Assembly: GCA_012511315.1 (NCBI GenBank)
Contig: JAAZGI010000122.1
Coordinates: forward strand, 1-8,676
DNA: 8,676 nucleotides
Source: Clostridium sp.
GTDB taxonomy: Bacteria; Bacillota; Clostridia; Clostridiales; Clostridiaceae
Direction: 5' to 3'
Made by a program: the position numbers and the translations under genes. Under the pieces are notes generated by a model. The model ran no database searches. It was not told where the DNA came from and worked only from the letters and a program-made list of their open reading frames with translations. Shown piece by piece: positions 1 through 5,960 of this stretch. How positions within the stretch are numbered: the first letter of the stretch is position 1; the number at the start of each line of letters is the position of its first letter.

Positions 1-102
1 GAGGACTCGATCGCCATCATAAGCAAGGACAAGGTCTGTGGCTGTCGCTTTACGGTTCGAAAAATTATTTTTAAATATTCTTGGTTCAATATTATGGATC
101 AT
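1..102 (-). CDS. Probable NAD(H) pyrophosphatase (NudC-like Nudix protein), N-terminal fragment
   Basis: Only the first 34 codons are present; the gene runs off the left edge. The start is the ATG at 102-100, with AAGGAG (115-110) placed 7 nt upstream. The protein opens MIHNIEPRIFKNNF and continues to DLVLAYDGDRVL. This resembles the short N-terminal domain of clostridial NudC-type Nudix hydrolases, which typically begin M-I-x-x-I-x-P, then a hydrophobic strand and a D/N-G turn. Those enzymes split NAD(H) into NMN(H) and AMP and can remove NAD caps from RNA. The diagnostic Nudix box and zinc site would lie outside the window, so the call rests on N-terminal resemblance. The gene follows the RlmH-like gene in the same direction after 47 nt, with no terminator seen between, so co-transcription is likely. 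It could instead be another Nudix protein. Confidence 0.5.
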   Translation of the reverse strand, partial: MIHNIEPRIFKNNFSNRKATATDLVLAYDGDRVL

Positions 103-149
103 TATAAAACTCCTTAAAGGTTCCAAAAAATACTGGAAGGATAGGGTAT

Positions 150-524
150 TTACTTATGATAGGGTTCACCGTGATTAATTTTAAAAGTTCGGTATACTTG
201 CTCTAAAAGCAGGACGGACTCAGTTCCTCCCGTTAGAGGAAGGCTGACTAGTTGGATGGTTTCGCTTACATCTGACTTAGGTGAGTCCAGTACTAAGTGT
301 AGTTCATTACCCACTTGTAATTGGGCGGCAAATCGCGTGGCCAATTGAGGACTCGTTAAAGGGGTTCCCCCTGAGCAGAAATAAATTGCACCATTCGGTG
401 CATTATCTAACTTTTTATAACGAATCGAGGCAATTCGGGAAAGTCGCTTGCTATACTCAGCTAAGGCCCTTTTGGTGAAGGGGTCTTTATGGTGAGATGC
501 TTCATAAATTAGAATTTTAATCAT
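150..524 (-). CDS. Short, divergent RlmH-like protein (SPOUT methyltransferase family)
   Basis: This encodes 124 residues, starting at ATG 524-522 with AAGGAG (536-531) 6 nt upstream. Two ends match RlmH, the 23S rRNA pseudouridine-1915 N3-methyltransferase: AEYSKRLSR near residues 22-30, and LLLEQVYRTFKINHGEPYHK at the extreme C-terminus, where the GEPYHK tail is highly characteristic. RlmH is normally about 155-160 residues. Here roughly 35 residues are missing after the first strand (after KKLDN). The SAM-binding loop normally reading IGG-x-x-GL appears as VLDSPKSDVS, and the usual L-P-H-Q segment before the C-terminal helix appears as LTGGTES. The frame is open throughout, so this is not simple decay. 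It may be a fast-evolving paralog or a lineage-specific RlmH. Family membership is clear; methyltransferase activity is doubtful. It probably shares a transcript with the downstream Nudix gene. Confidence 0.8.
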   Translation of the reverse strand: MIKILIYEASHHKDPFTKRALAEYSKRLSRIASIRYKKLDNAPNGAIYFCSGGTPLTSPQLATRFAAQLQVGNELHLVLDSPKSDVSETIQLVSLPLTGGTESVLLLEQVYRTFKINHGEPYHK

Positions 525-623
525 AGGAGTCTCCTTGCTAGTCTTAAGCTGTTAAACAAAACCGATAATTGCTCTTGATAAAAGTTAGCTAGGGTTTATT
601 TGGGCAGGATGCGTTTTAAGCTG

Positions 624-636
624 ATTATAGTATAAT
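624..636. promoter_or_regulatory. Symmetric divergent -10 element
   Basis: The 13-bp sequence ATTATA-G-TATAAT is a perfect palindrome around one base. It therefore presents a consensus TATAAT box on both strands (631-636 on plus, 629-624 on minus). It lies between the divergent RlmH-like gene and the 72-residue ORF. The plus box is 45 nt before the start at 681. The minus box is 100 nt before the RlmH-like start. Convincing -35 hexamers are not visible on either side, so promoter function is inferred from the -10 boxes and the position. Confidence 0.45.
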
Positions 637-680
637 TAAACAAAAATAAAAACTTAGTGAAATTAATGGAGGAATCTATA

Positions 681-899
681 ATGAATGATTTTTTTGATCA
701 TAGCATAGAAGTGGAAGCTGTTATGACTGGATTCCATGAGGAATTATATCAGCTTGAGGAAGAATACCTTAAGCTCTTTGGAATATACCCCACTATGCCT
801 GATTTGAGTAAAGATACAGTAGATTATTATGTGGAGAAAATCCGCCGTTGCCTTTTAGAAGGGAAAATGATTGAGGATCTTGAAATCGGTAACGCATAA
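681..899 (+). CDS. Hypothetical small acidic protein, 72 residues
   Basis: I do not recognise a family. The ATG at 681 is chosen because GGAGG (668-672) sits 8 nt upstream; a GTG at 657 in the same frame would place this ribosome binding site inside the gene. The protein has no membrane segment or signal peptide. It is rich in Glu and Asp and reads as mostly helical, with an EELYQLEEEYLKLFG helix, a YPTMPDLSKD turn, and a second helix VDYYVEKIRRCLLEGKMI. A single Cys lies in the second helix. It is probably cytosolic and may bind a partner protein, but no function can be assigned. A TATAAT box lies 45 nt upstream. The next gene is 251 nt downstream with its own promoter-like box, so it is probably monocistronic. 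No intrinsic terminator was seen right after the stop. Confidence 0.7.
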   Translation: MNDFFDHSIEVEAVMTGFHEELYQLEEEYLKLFGIYPTMPDLSKDTVDYYVEKIRRCLLEGKMIEDLEIGNA

Positions 900-937
900 A
901 ATTTAGAGTCACCAGAATAATAAAGTAAGAATTGGAC

Positions 938-985
938 AAAAGAAGAACAGAACAAAAGAAGCACAGAACCAAAGAAGCACAGAAC
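938..985. repeat. Three-unit tandem repeat, 16-bp period
   Basis: Three consecutive 16-bp units read AAAAGAAGAACAGAAC, AAAAGAAGCACAGAAC and CAAAGAAGCACAGAAC. A partial fourth copy starting CAAAAAGG decays after 985. Only one or two bases differ between neighbouring units. The tract is purine-rich on plus and lies between the 72-residue ORF and the hydrolase gene. The period is not a multiple of three and no ORF crosses it, so it is not coding. It may be a slippage-expanded sequence; no function is visible. Confidence 0.85.
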
Positions 986-1078
986 CAAAAAGGAAAGAAG
1001 CCAACAGATTCAAATTAGAACTAGGAATCATGAGTTTTTAGAGACCCTATGAGTTCTTCAGTAAAAAATCTCTAAACC

Positions 1079-1087
1079 TGTTATAAT
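1079..1087 (+). promoter_or_regulatory. Extended -10 promoter element for the hydrolase gene
   Basis: TG-T-TATAAT forms a consensus extended -10 box, 63 nt before the hydrolase start at 1151. The -35 region is weak (CAGTAA at 17-bp spacing), which fits a promoter relying on the TGn extension. A small inverted repeat, TTTAGAGA (1037-1044) with TCTCTAAA (1069-1076), spans the -35 region and could be an operator or just chance. Confidence 0.5.
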
Positions 1088-1150
1088 ATAAAGATATGAA
1101 AAAAATAAAAACACATGAAAACGCTCAAATCGAGCAAAGGACGGTTTAAT

Positions 1151-1912
1151 ATGGACATGCAAAAAGTCGGATCAAGGGGAACCATGGTGACTTATCAAGA
1201 GCTAGCAGACACAGAATTCGCCTGCACATCCAATATATATATTATAAGCTGCAGTGGTGAGATGGTAGTCATCGATACTTTCCTGGGCCCGCGAATCATG
1301 GCCGATACATTCCAAGAGCTTGAGGCAAATGCCAATGAAGTGAAGATTGTAATTAATACCCACAGTGATTGGGATCATATTTGGGGAAATTCCTATTTTA
1401 AAAATTCAATGATTGTGGCACATAAGAACTTTGCAGAATATCTAATGAAAACAGATACAGAAGAATTTCAAGAGCTTGAAAAATATGCTGAGGGGCCAAT
1501 TGAAATTATCCATCCCACCCTCACTTTTGATAAAAGAATCTACTTTGAAAAGCTGGGGATAGAAGTTTTTTATTCACCGGGGCACACAGGGGATTCAATC
1601 TCAATTTATGATACTAAGGATAAGATCTTAATCGTTGGTGACAACTGTGAATCACCGATTCCAAGCTATGTGAATGGATTACTACTGGAGGAACACTTAG
1701 AGTCATTGAAAAATTACCTAACCTATGATTTTGAGTTTATTATTCCGGGTCACGGTAAGATGATGACACGACAAGATTTAGTTGACAACATTCAGTATAT
1801 TGAAGATCTTATAGAAGGCGATCCAGATAAATTGAAGTTTTATGAAATGGGAGAATCAAAGTTGATTCATCTGACCAATCAATTGTATATGGAAAACTCA
1901 ATAAACCAGTAG
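1151..1912 (+). CDS. Metallo-beta-lactamase-fold hydrolase
   Basis: The 253-residue protein belongs to the MBL-fold superfamily of mostly di-metal hydrolases. ATG 1151 is chosen because AAAGGA (1136-1141) lies 9 nt upstream; the earlier in-frame ATG at 1115 has no ribosome binding site. Visible fold motifs are the opening beta strands (NIYIISCSGEMVVIDTFLG, 28-46), metal motif 1 INTHSDWDHIWGN (68-80), SPGHTGDS with His145, GDN with Asp164, and PGHG with His201. Motif 1 reads H-S-D-W-D-H (His71, Asp73, Asp75, His76), so Asp replaces the second His of the classic HxHxDH. Other members with THSDWDH are known to me, so this is a variant rather than damage. No signal peptide is seen, so it is cytosolic. 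The substrate cannot be read from sequence; thioester, lactone and phosphodiester hydrolases all share this fold. It is transcribed alone, with its own promoter-like box and a terminator after it. Confidence 0.88.
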   Translation: MDMQKVGSRGTMVTYQELADTEFACTSNIYIISCSGEMVVIDTFLGPRIMADTFQELEANANEVKIVINTHSDWDHIWGNSYFKNSMIVAHKNFAEYLMKTDTEEFQELEKYAEGPIEIIHPTLTFDKRIYFEKLGIEVFYSPGHTGDSISIYDTKDKILIVGDNCESPIPSYVNGLLLEEHLESLKNYLTYDFEFIIPGHGKMMTRQDLVDNIQYIEDLIEGDPDKLKFYEMGESKLIHLTNQLYMENSINQ

Positions 1913-1945
1913 TTAAAAATGCTAATAAAAATAATAAGTAGATAA

Positions 1946-1992
1946 AAGATCCGGCCAATGTTCATCGTGAGACTTTGGCCGGATCTTATTTT
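1946..1992 (+). terminator. Intrinsic terminator after the hydrolase gene
   Basis: AAGATCCGGCCAA (1946-1958) pairs perfectly with TTGGCCGGATCTT (1975-1987), a 13-bp GC-rich stem. It is followed by ATTTTTA on plus. The 16-nt loop can itself pair further (G1960-C1973 and neighbours). It begins 33 nt after the stop codon. The A-rich stretch on the other side could give weaker termination for the convergent SRPBCC gene. Confidence 0.9.
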
Positions 1993-2075
1993 TATGCTCT
2001 GGCAACAAACAAGTGTTAGTGTTGGCAGCTTTAATAAGTTTTGCTAGGTAGACTAGCTTTTATGCACGGTAAAAA

Positions 2076-2537
2076 TTATTGGACGGATTGCCAATAGGTT
2101 TCAAAACGAGGCATGGCTCGGTCTTCGATGGCAGCTATGAGACAGTCGGCATAAAATTCCCAGCCAGCTTGAGTGGCTGGTACGGCTTCCTTAGACTCTA
2201 TTGTTTGGATGATGGAAAATAATGACTTGTTCTGACCAGATGGAGCTACTGTAACTAAAATGACCCAAGGCACACCCATTCCGCCTAACTCTAAGGTATA
2301 ACCAAAAGGTTCGTTGAACTCGAGGATTTTGGCTGGAAAAGTGGGAGAACCTTCTTCTTGAATTAAAGTGATTTGAAGGTTTTCTTCGTCAACAGGTTGC
2401 CACGGACCAATCCATTGACCAGTTAACTCAGGTTTTGTGAGCCAGTTCCACAGATCACTTTGGCTAAGGGAAAGCTCACGGTCCACTTTGACGAGAAAGC
2501 GTTCTTCTTCTAAAAGTTTTTTTCTTTTGTTGGACAT
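2076..2537 (-). CDS. SRPBCC superfamily protein, AHSA1-like domain
   Basis: The 153-residue protein starts at ATG 2537-2535 with AGGAG 8 nt upstream. After a lysine-rich start (MSNKRKKLLEEE) it shows the pattern of START/SRPBCC proteins of the AHSA1 (activator of Hsp90 ATPase C-terminal-like) group. The first strand FLVKVDRELSLSQSDLWNWLTKPELTGQW contains the typical W-x-x-x-T-x-P-E-x-x-x-x-W signature. Then come GPWQPVDEE, strands around FPAKILEFNEPFGYTLEL and WVILVTVAP, and a long C-terminal helix (QAGWEFYADCLIAAIEDR) that would close the hydrophobic cavity. These domains bind small hydrophobic ligands or client proteins; the ligand here is unknown. There is no signal peptide, so it is probably cytosolic. 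It stands alone, convergent with the hydrolase gene and divergent from fbp. Confidence 0.8.
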   Translation of the reverse strand: MSNKRKKLLEEERFLVKVDRELSLSQSDLWNWLTKPELTGQWIGPWQPVDEENLQITLIQEEGSPTFPAKILEFNEPFGYTLELGGMGVPWVILVTVAPSGQNKSLFSIIQTIESKEAVPATQAGWEFYADCLIAAIEDRAMPRFETYWQSVQ

Positions 2538-2600
2538 AGTATATACTCCTATTCTTTTTGAAATGGTAAATTATTCATAAGTCTTAGAATGTTGGTAAAT

Positions 2601-2627
2601 AAAAAAGGAATCTTCAATTAAAGATTC
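2601..2627 (-). terminator. Terminator-like hairpin upstream of the SRPBCC gene
   Basis: On the minus strand GAATCTT and AAGATTC (2627-2621 with 2614-2608) form a 7-bp stem with a 6-nt loop. One C and then six T (2606-2601) follow. The stem has only two G:C pairs and is weak. No minus-strand gene lies upstream, so it would act as a leader attenuator of the SRPBCC gene, stop antisense transcripts from the fbp side, or have no role. Confidence 0.3.
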
Positions 2628-2635
2628 AATCTCGA

Positions 2636-2648
2636 TATATTCAATATA
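2636..2648. repeat. 13-bp palindrome in the fbp/SRPBCC divergent region
   Basis: TATATT-C-AATATA is a perfect inverted repeat around one base. It lies in the 272-bp region separating the divergent SRPBCC and fbp genes. Such symmetry fits a dimeric repressor site, but in DNA this AT-rich it can occur by chance. The rest of 2538-2806 shows only the hairpin at 2601-2627 and a possible TACAAT box at 2763-2768 without a clear -35. Confidence 0.35.
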
Positions 2649-2780
2649 CCTAAAGCGGCACCAAAGTAAAAGGAACAAGGAGAAATTTAATAGGAAAAGG
2701 AAGAAATTTTGATTTTCTTTTTATTTCAGAGACGCAGATACCAAATTTAGTGAGTTCCAGTATACAATAGGAGTAAGAAC

Positions 2781-2810
2781 TTGTTATCAGAACACACAGG
2801 AGGCAAATGA
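2781..2810 (+). other. Possible 9-codon leader ORF overlapping the fbp start
   Basis: A TTG at 2781 preceded by AGGAG (2769-2773, 7-nt spacing) opens a 9-codon frame, LLSEHTGGK. Its TGA stop (2808-2810) overlaps the fbp ATG. The frame also contains the fbp ribosome binding site. This geometry would suit translational coupling. However, the TACAAT box at 2763-2768 would start transcription too close to include this ribosome binding site, so either that promoter or this leader is wrong. Confidence 0.15.
2798..2803 (+). promoter_or_regulatory. fbp ribosome binding site that decides the start
   Basis: AGGAGG is a perfect Shine-Dalgarno core. It is followed by tandem ATG codons at 2807 and 2810. 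Spacing is only 3 nt to the first and 6 nt to the second, so the second ATG is preferred. Confidence 0.75.
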
Positions 2811-4804
2811 TGTCTGAGCACTTAAAAATTCATGAGATTACAACAGCTAGGGATCTAGATTATCTCAAATTACTGGCCCGGCAGTTTCCAAATATTGCAA
2901 CTGCATCCACTGAAATAATTAACCTATCAGCAATTTTGAACCTACCAAAAGGTACGGAGCATTTTATCTCCGATATTCATGGTGAATGGGAATCTTTTAA
3001 TCATGTAATAAGGAACGCTTCAGGGGTTATCCGCGCCAAAATTGATGATATCTTTGGTAGCACCCTTATGGCGCAAGAAAAAAAGACACTGGCGACCTTA
3101 ATTTATTATCCTGATGAAAAACTGGAGGAGATTGAAAAAGAAGGACCCATGTCAAAGGATTGGTACCGTATTACTTTGTTCCGTCTCTTGGAAGTATGCA
3201 AATTAGTGACTACTAAATATACTCGTTCCAAGGTCCGTAAATCATTGCCCAAGGATTTTGCATATATACTAGATGAGCTCATCCATGAAAATGAGAACCG
3301 ATTAAATAAAGCAGATTATTACAATGGCATCATTGACTCAATCATAGAACTGGATCGGGCCAAAGCTTTCATCATCGCTATTTCCGAAGTGATCCAGCGT
3401 TTATCCGTGGACCGTCTCCATATTATGGGTGATATTTATGATCGTGGTGCTGGGTCCCACCTAGTTATGGATTCCATGATGAACTATCATTCCTTGGATA
3501 TTACTTGGGGCAACCATGATATTCTATGGATGGGTGCAGCTGCTGGTTCTGAAGCTTGCATATGCAATGTGGTTCGAATTCAGGCAAGATACGACAACTT
3601 AGATATGTTAGAAGACTCCTATGGTATTAATTTGATGCCATTGGCTCAATTGGCCGTGGATATCTACGACAATACCAACTTGGGCAAGTTTATGCCTAAG
3701 GGCGATTCTATTGCTGAGAAAAGCACAAAGGAAATAGAATTAATTGCAAAGATGCATAAAGCAATCGCCATTATGCAATTTAAAGTAGAAGGTCAATTGA
3801 TTAAGGCTCATCCGGAATTCCATATGGATGAACGACTTTTGCTGGACAAGATTGATTTGGAAAAGGGAACAATTCAGTTAGAAAGCGGTGAATACCCCCT
3901 CAATGACACCGATTTTCCAACGCTAGACCCCAACGACCCCTACCGTTTAACAGAAGAAGAAGAGGGGGCCCTGCGAAGAATTACGCAATCTTTTGTAAAT
4001 TCAAACCGCTTGGACGAACACATTCGCTTCCTATTTTCTAAGGGATCCATGTTCCTAACTTATAATGGAAATTTACTCTTTCATGGTTGCATGCCTCTGA
4101 ATGAGGATGGAAGCTTTATGACCCTTAATATCGATGGAGAACAATACAAAGGGCGGGCTGGGTTTGAGAAATTTGAACAGCTTGTTCGAAGAGGCTACTT
4201 TTCTAAAAATGAGACCAACCGAGAATTGGGACGCAGTGTTATGTGGTACCTGTGGTGTGGCGAAAAATCTCCATTATTTGGTAAGAAGCGGATGACTACC
4301 TTTGAACGCTACTTTGTAGATGATAAGGAGACTCACTTAGAAGAGAAGAACCCTTACTTTGAAATTCGAGACAGTGAAGCCATCTTGCGGAATATTTTTG
4401 AAGACTTTGGCTTACAATATGAAAAGGGACATATTGTGAGTGGCCATGTACCGGTTAAGGTGAAAAAAGGCGAGAATCCTGTTAAGGCCGGTGGTAAGGT
4501 ATTGGTTATTGATGGTGGTTTTGCAAAGGCTTATCAAGAGCAAACGGGTATTGCCGGTTATACCTTGATTTATAATTCTTATGGAATGGTCCTTGCCAGT
4601 CATGAACCTTTTGAATCAACAGAAATTGCTATAAAGGAAGAAAAAGATATTTTGTCCACAACAATCCTTGTGGAACGGGCAAAATATCGTCAGTTTATCT
4701 ATGATACAGATGTTGGAGCAGAATTAAAGGCTCAGATTAATGACTTGCTTCAGTTAGTTGCTGCCTACCGAAATGGGCGGGTCAAGGAAAGAACCAGCAA
4801 GTAA
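2810..4804 (+). CDS. fbp: Fructose-1,6-bisphosphatase, class III
   Basis: The 664-residue protein matches the Firmicutes-type (class III) FBPase in length and content. It hydrolyses fructose 1,6-bisphosphate to fructose 6-phosphate and phosphate, a gluconeogenesis step, in the cytosol. The calcineurin-like metal motifs are intact: SDIHGEW with Asp55 and His57, GDIYDRG (207-213), GNHD (234-237), FHGCMP with His425, and SGHVPVK with His546. The B. subtilis enzyme of this class is Mn-dependent, activated by phosphoenolpyruvate and inhibited by AMP; this is family knowledge, not visible here. The start is taken as the second of two tandem ATGs on ribosome binding site spacing; the first (2807) would add one Met. 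No frameshift or missing active-site residue is seen. The gene is alone, divergent from the SRPBCC gene, and ends in a strong shared terminator. Confidence 0.97.
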   Translation: MSEHLKIHEITTARDLDYLKLLARQFPNIATASTEIINLSAILNLPKGTEHFISDIHGEWESFNHVIRNASGVIRAKIDDIFGSTLMAQEKKTLATLIYYPDEKLEEIEKEGPMSKDWYRITLFRLLEVCKLVTTKYTRSKVRKSLPKDFAYILDELIHENENRLNKADYYNGIIDSIIELDRAKAFIIAISEVIQRLSVDRLHIMGDIYDRGAGSHLVMDSMMNYHSLDITWGNHDILWMGAAAGSEACICNVVRIQARYDNLDMLEDSYGINLMPLAQLAVDIYDNTNLGKFMPKGDSIAEKSTKEIELIAKMHKAIAIMQFKVEGQLIKAHPEFHMDERLLLDKIDLEKGTIQLESGEYPLNDTDFPTLDPNDPYRLTEEEEGALRRITQSFVNSNRLDEHIRFLFSKGSMFLTYNGNLLFHGCMPLNEDGSFMTLNIDGEQYKGRAGFEKFEQLVRRGYFSKNETNRELGRSVMWYLWCGEKSPLFGKKRMTTFERYFVDDKETHLEEKNPYFEIRDSEAILRNIFEDFGLQYEKGHIVSGHVPVKVKKGENPVKAGGKVLVIDGGFAKAYQEQTGIAGYTLIYNSYGMVLASHEPFESTEIAIKEEKDILSTTILVERAKYRQFIYDTDVGAELKAQINDLLQLVAAYRNGRVKERTSK

Positions 4805-4877
4805 ACTATAAACAGGGAAGCTTAATAGAAAAACCGTTAAGCCGAGCTTGTAAAACCAATAAACATTTCTGGAAAGG

Positions 4878-4931
4878 AAATATAAAAAGGGTGTAGAAAA
4901 TCACGAGATTTTCTACACCCTTTTTATATTT
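4878..4931. terminator. Bidirectional terminator between fbp and the DUF697 gene
   Basis: Positions 4878-4902 and 4907-4931 are perfect reverse complements, 25 bp with an ACGA loop. The core GGGTGTAGAAAATC is flanked by A5 on one side and T5 on the other, so transcripts from either direction end in a U tract. It sits 73 nt after the fbp stop and 26 nt after the stop of the convergent gene. A smaller hairpin, GCTTAA (4820-4825) with TTAAGC (4837-4842), precedes it. Confidence 0.93.
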
Positions 4932-4957
4932 AATCATTCACCGAAATTTCCGAATTT

Positions 4958-5944
4958 TTAAAGACTGGATTTGTTGGGATTTGCGCCAGTATCTTTTTTT
5001 CGAAAGCGTCTCACGGTGACGTTGGCTGCCGCATTTTTTGTTGCCGAAGCAAAGGATTTTATAATCACCATGGTGTTCTCCTTGATAATTTCGCCTAATT
5101 TCCCAGTGGCTTCTAAACTGGCACTACGTCGGAGAAGGCGCCGGTCAGGCTCGGTAAGAGAAGCGAGATAGCGCTGGGCGATACAACCACAACGAAGGGT
5201 TAACAGAGCGTTGACAGAGCCTTCTGTAATGGAGGAGACCACAAGAGTCGTAATAGGAACGGCACCAGGAATTAAAGTCATCACGCTACCGCCGATGATG
5301 GAAGAGACAATGGGCTCCACTTGATCTTCAATCAGGTCGGCATCTTCAATGCTCCGAGCAATTAAAACCGTGGCAGCTACATTGGAATACAAAGAAACAA
5401 TTCGTTTTAGTGAAGGCCTTGCTTCATACATGTGAACGATTTTCCAAATTAATTTAACTAAGGACACGAGAACAAATAAGCCATCTAAAGAGCCATTTTG
5501 AGAGATTGCTGTAGTTAAAAATACCTCAGTGGCTTCCTTTTTAATTAATACATCAGAACGATCGTCTAATAGGGTAAAGGCTTCTCTTAGTTCAGCTTCT
5601 TTATCTAGCCCAGGCATAGAAACTTTTTCCTGAAGTAAAAGCTTATTATTTTTCACGCTGGCATGAAGAGTATCAATATAGACCTGATACTCAGGAGAAG
5701 AGCTGTTTTTGGGCATTTCTGGCATTACCTTGAACTTTAAAATAGAAAAGATGGGGTAAACTATTAGCCCAAGAAAAAGGACAAGGACCAGAATAATTAA
5801 AAAATATCCCAGCCAAGGGTGGAGTGAGCTTCCCCAATTAACAAGCTGAATGCTTTGATTTACTACAATTAGCAGAAAAAAAGCTAGAAAGCCAATCAAA
5901 GGGAGTAAAATCCATCGTTTTAGTTTTTCTTTTAATTCGTTCAA
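4958..5944 (-). CDS. DUF697 (YcjF-type) membrane protein
   Basis: The 328-residue protein starts with TTG at 5944-5942. Two transmembrane helices lie near the N-terminus (about 11-29 and 44-67), followed by a soluble, charged stretch (70-140). The DUF697 signature then follows: TTAISQNGSLDGLFVLVSLV (about 144-163), WKIVHMYEARPSLKRIVSLYSNVA (167-190), a glycine/proline-rich hydrophobic hairpin IIGGSVMTLIPGAVPITTLV (216-235), and EGSVNALLTLRCGCIAQRYL (241-260). It ends in a basic tail (VRRFRKKD). DUF697 is often fused or adjacent to small GTPases, but no P-loop or G motif is present here and no GTPase gene is nearby. Its molecular role is unknown; it probably sits in the cytoplasmic membrane with the domain partly inserted. 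It is transcribed alone. Confidence 0.85.
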   Translation of the reverse strand: MNELKEKLKRWILLPLIGFLAFFLLIVVNQSIQLVNWGSSLHPWLGYFLIILVLVLFLGLIVYPIFSILKFKVMPEMPKNSSSPEYQVYIDTLHASVKNNKLLLQEKVSMPGLDKEAELREAFTLLDDRSDVLIKKEATEVFLTTAISQNGSLDGLFVLVSLVKLIWKIVHMYEARPSLKRIVSLYSNVAATVLIARSIEDADLIEDQVEPIVSSIIGGSVMTLIPGAVPITTLVVSSITEGSVNALLTLRCGCIAQRYLASLTEPDRRLLRRSASLEATGKLGEIIKENTMVIIKSFASATKNAAANVTVRRFRKKDTGANPNKSSL

Positions 5945-5945
5945 A

Positions 5946-5958
5946 GGATCACCTTCCT
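5946..5958 (-). promoter_or_regulatory. Extended Shine-Dalgarno before a TTG start
   Basis: On the minus strand AAGGAAGGTGATCC precedes the TTG start. The AAGGTGATCC part matches the extended complement of the 16S 3' end (AAGGAGGTGATCC). This decides the TTG start at 5944, since no ATG alternative lies nearby in frame before the first transmembrane helix. Confidence 0.7.
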
Positions 5959-5960
5959 TA

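Noticed and set aside
281..478. Plus-strand ORF of 65 codons opposite the RlmH-like gene
   Set aside because: It is antisense to a gene with clear family motifs and its product has no recognisable features.
1..524. Replication origin region, since rlmH often lies near oriC
   Set aside because: No DnaA-box cluster or dnaA/dnaN/gyr genes are present, and the RlmH here is a degenerate form.
938..985. CRISPR-like repeats
   Set aside because: The units abut with no spacers, are 16 bp and number only three; this is a simple tandem repeat.
4412..4603. Minus-strand 63-codon ORF inside fbp
   Set aside because: It lies wholly within the conserved C-terminal region of fbp; it is a shadow frame.
4971..5171. 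Plus-strand 66-codon ORF inside the DUF697 gene, with an arginine-rich end
   Set aside because: It is opposite the DUF697 coding sequence; the arginine run mirrors that gene's own codons.
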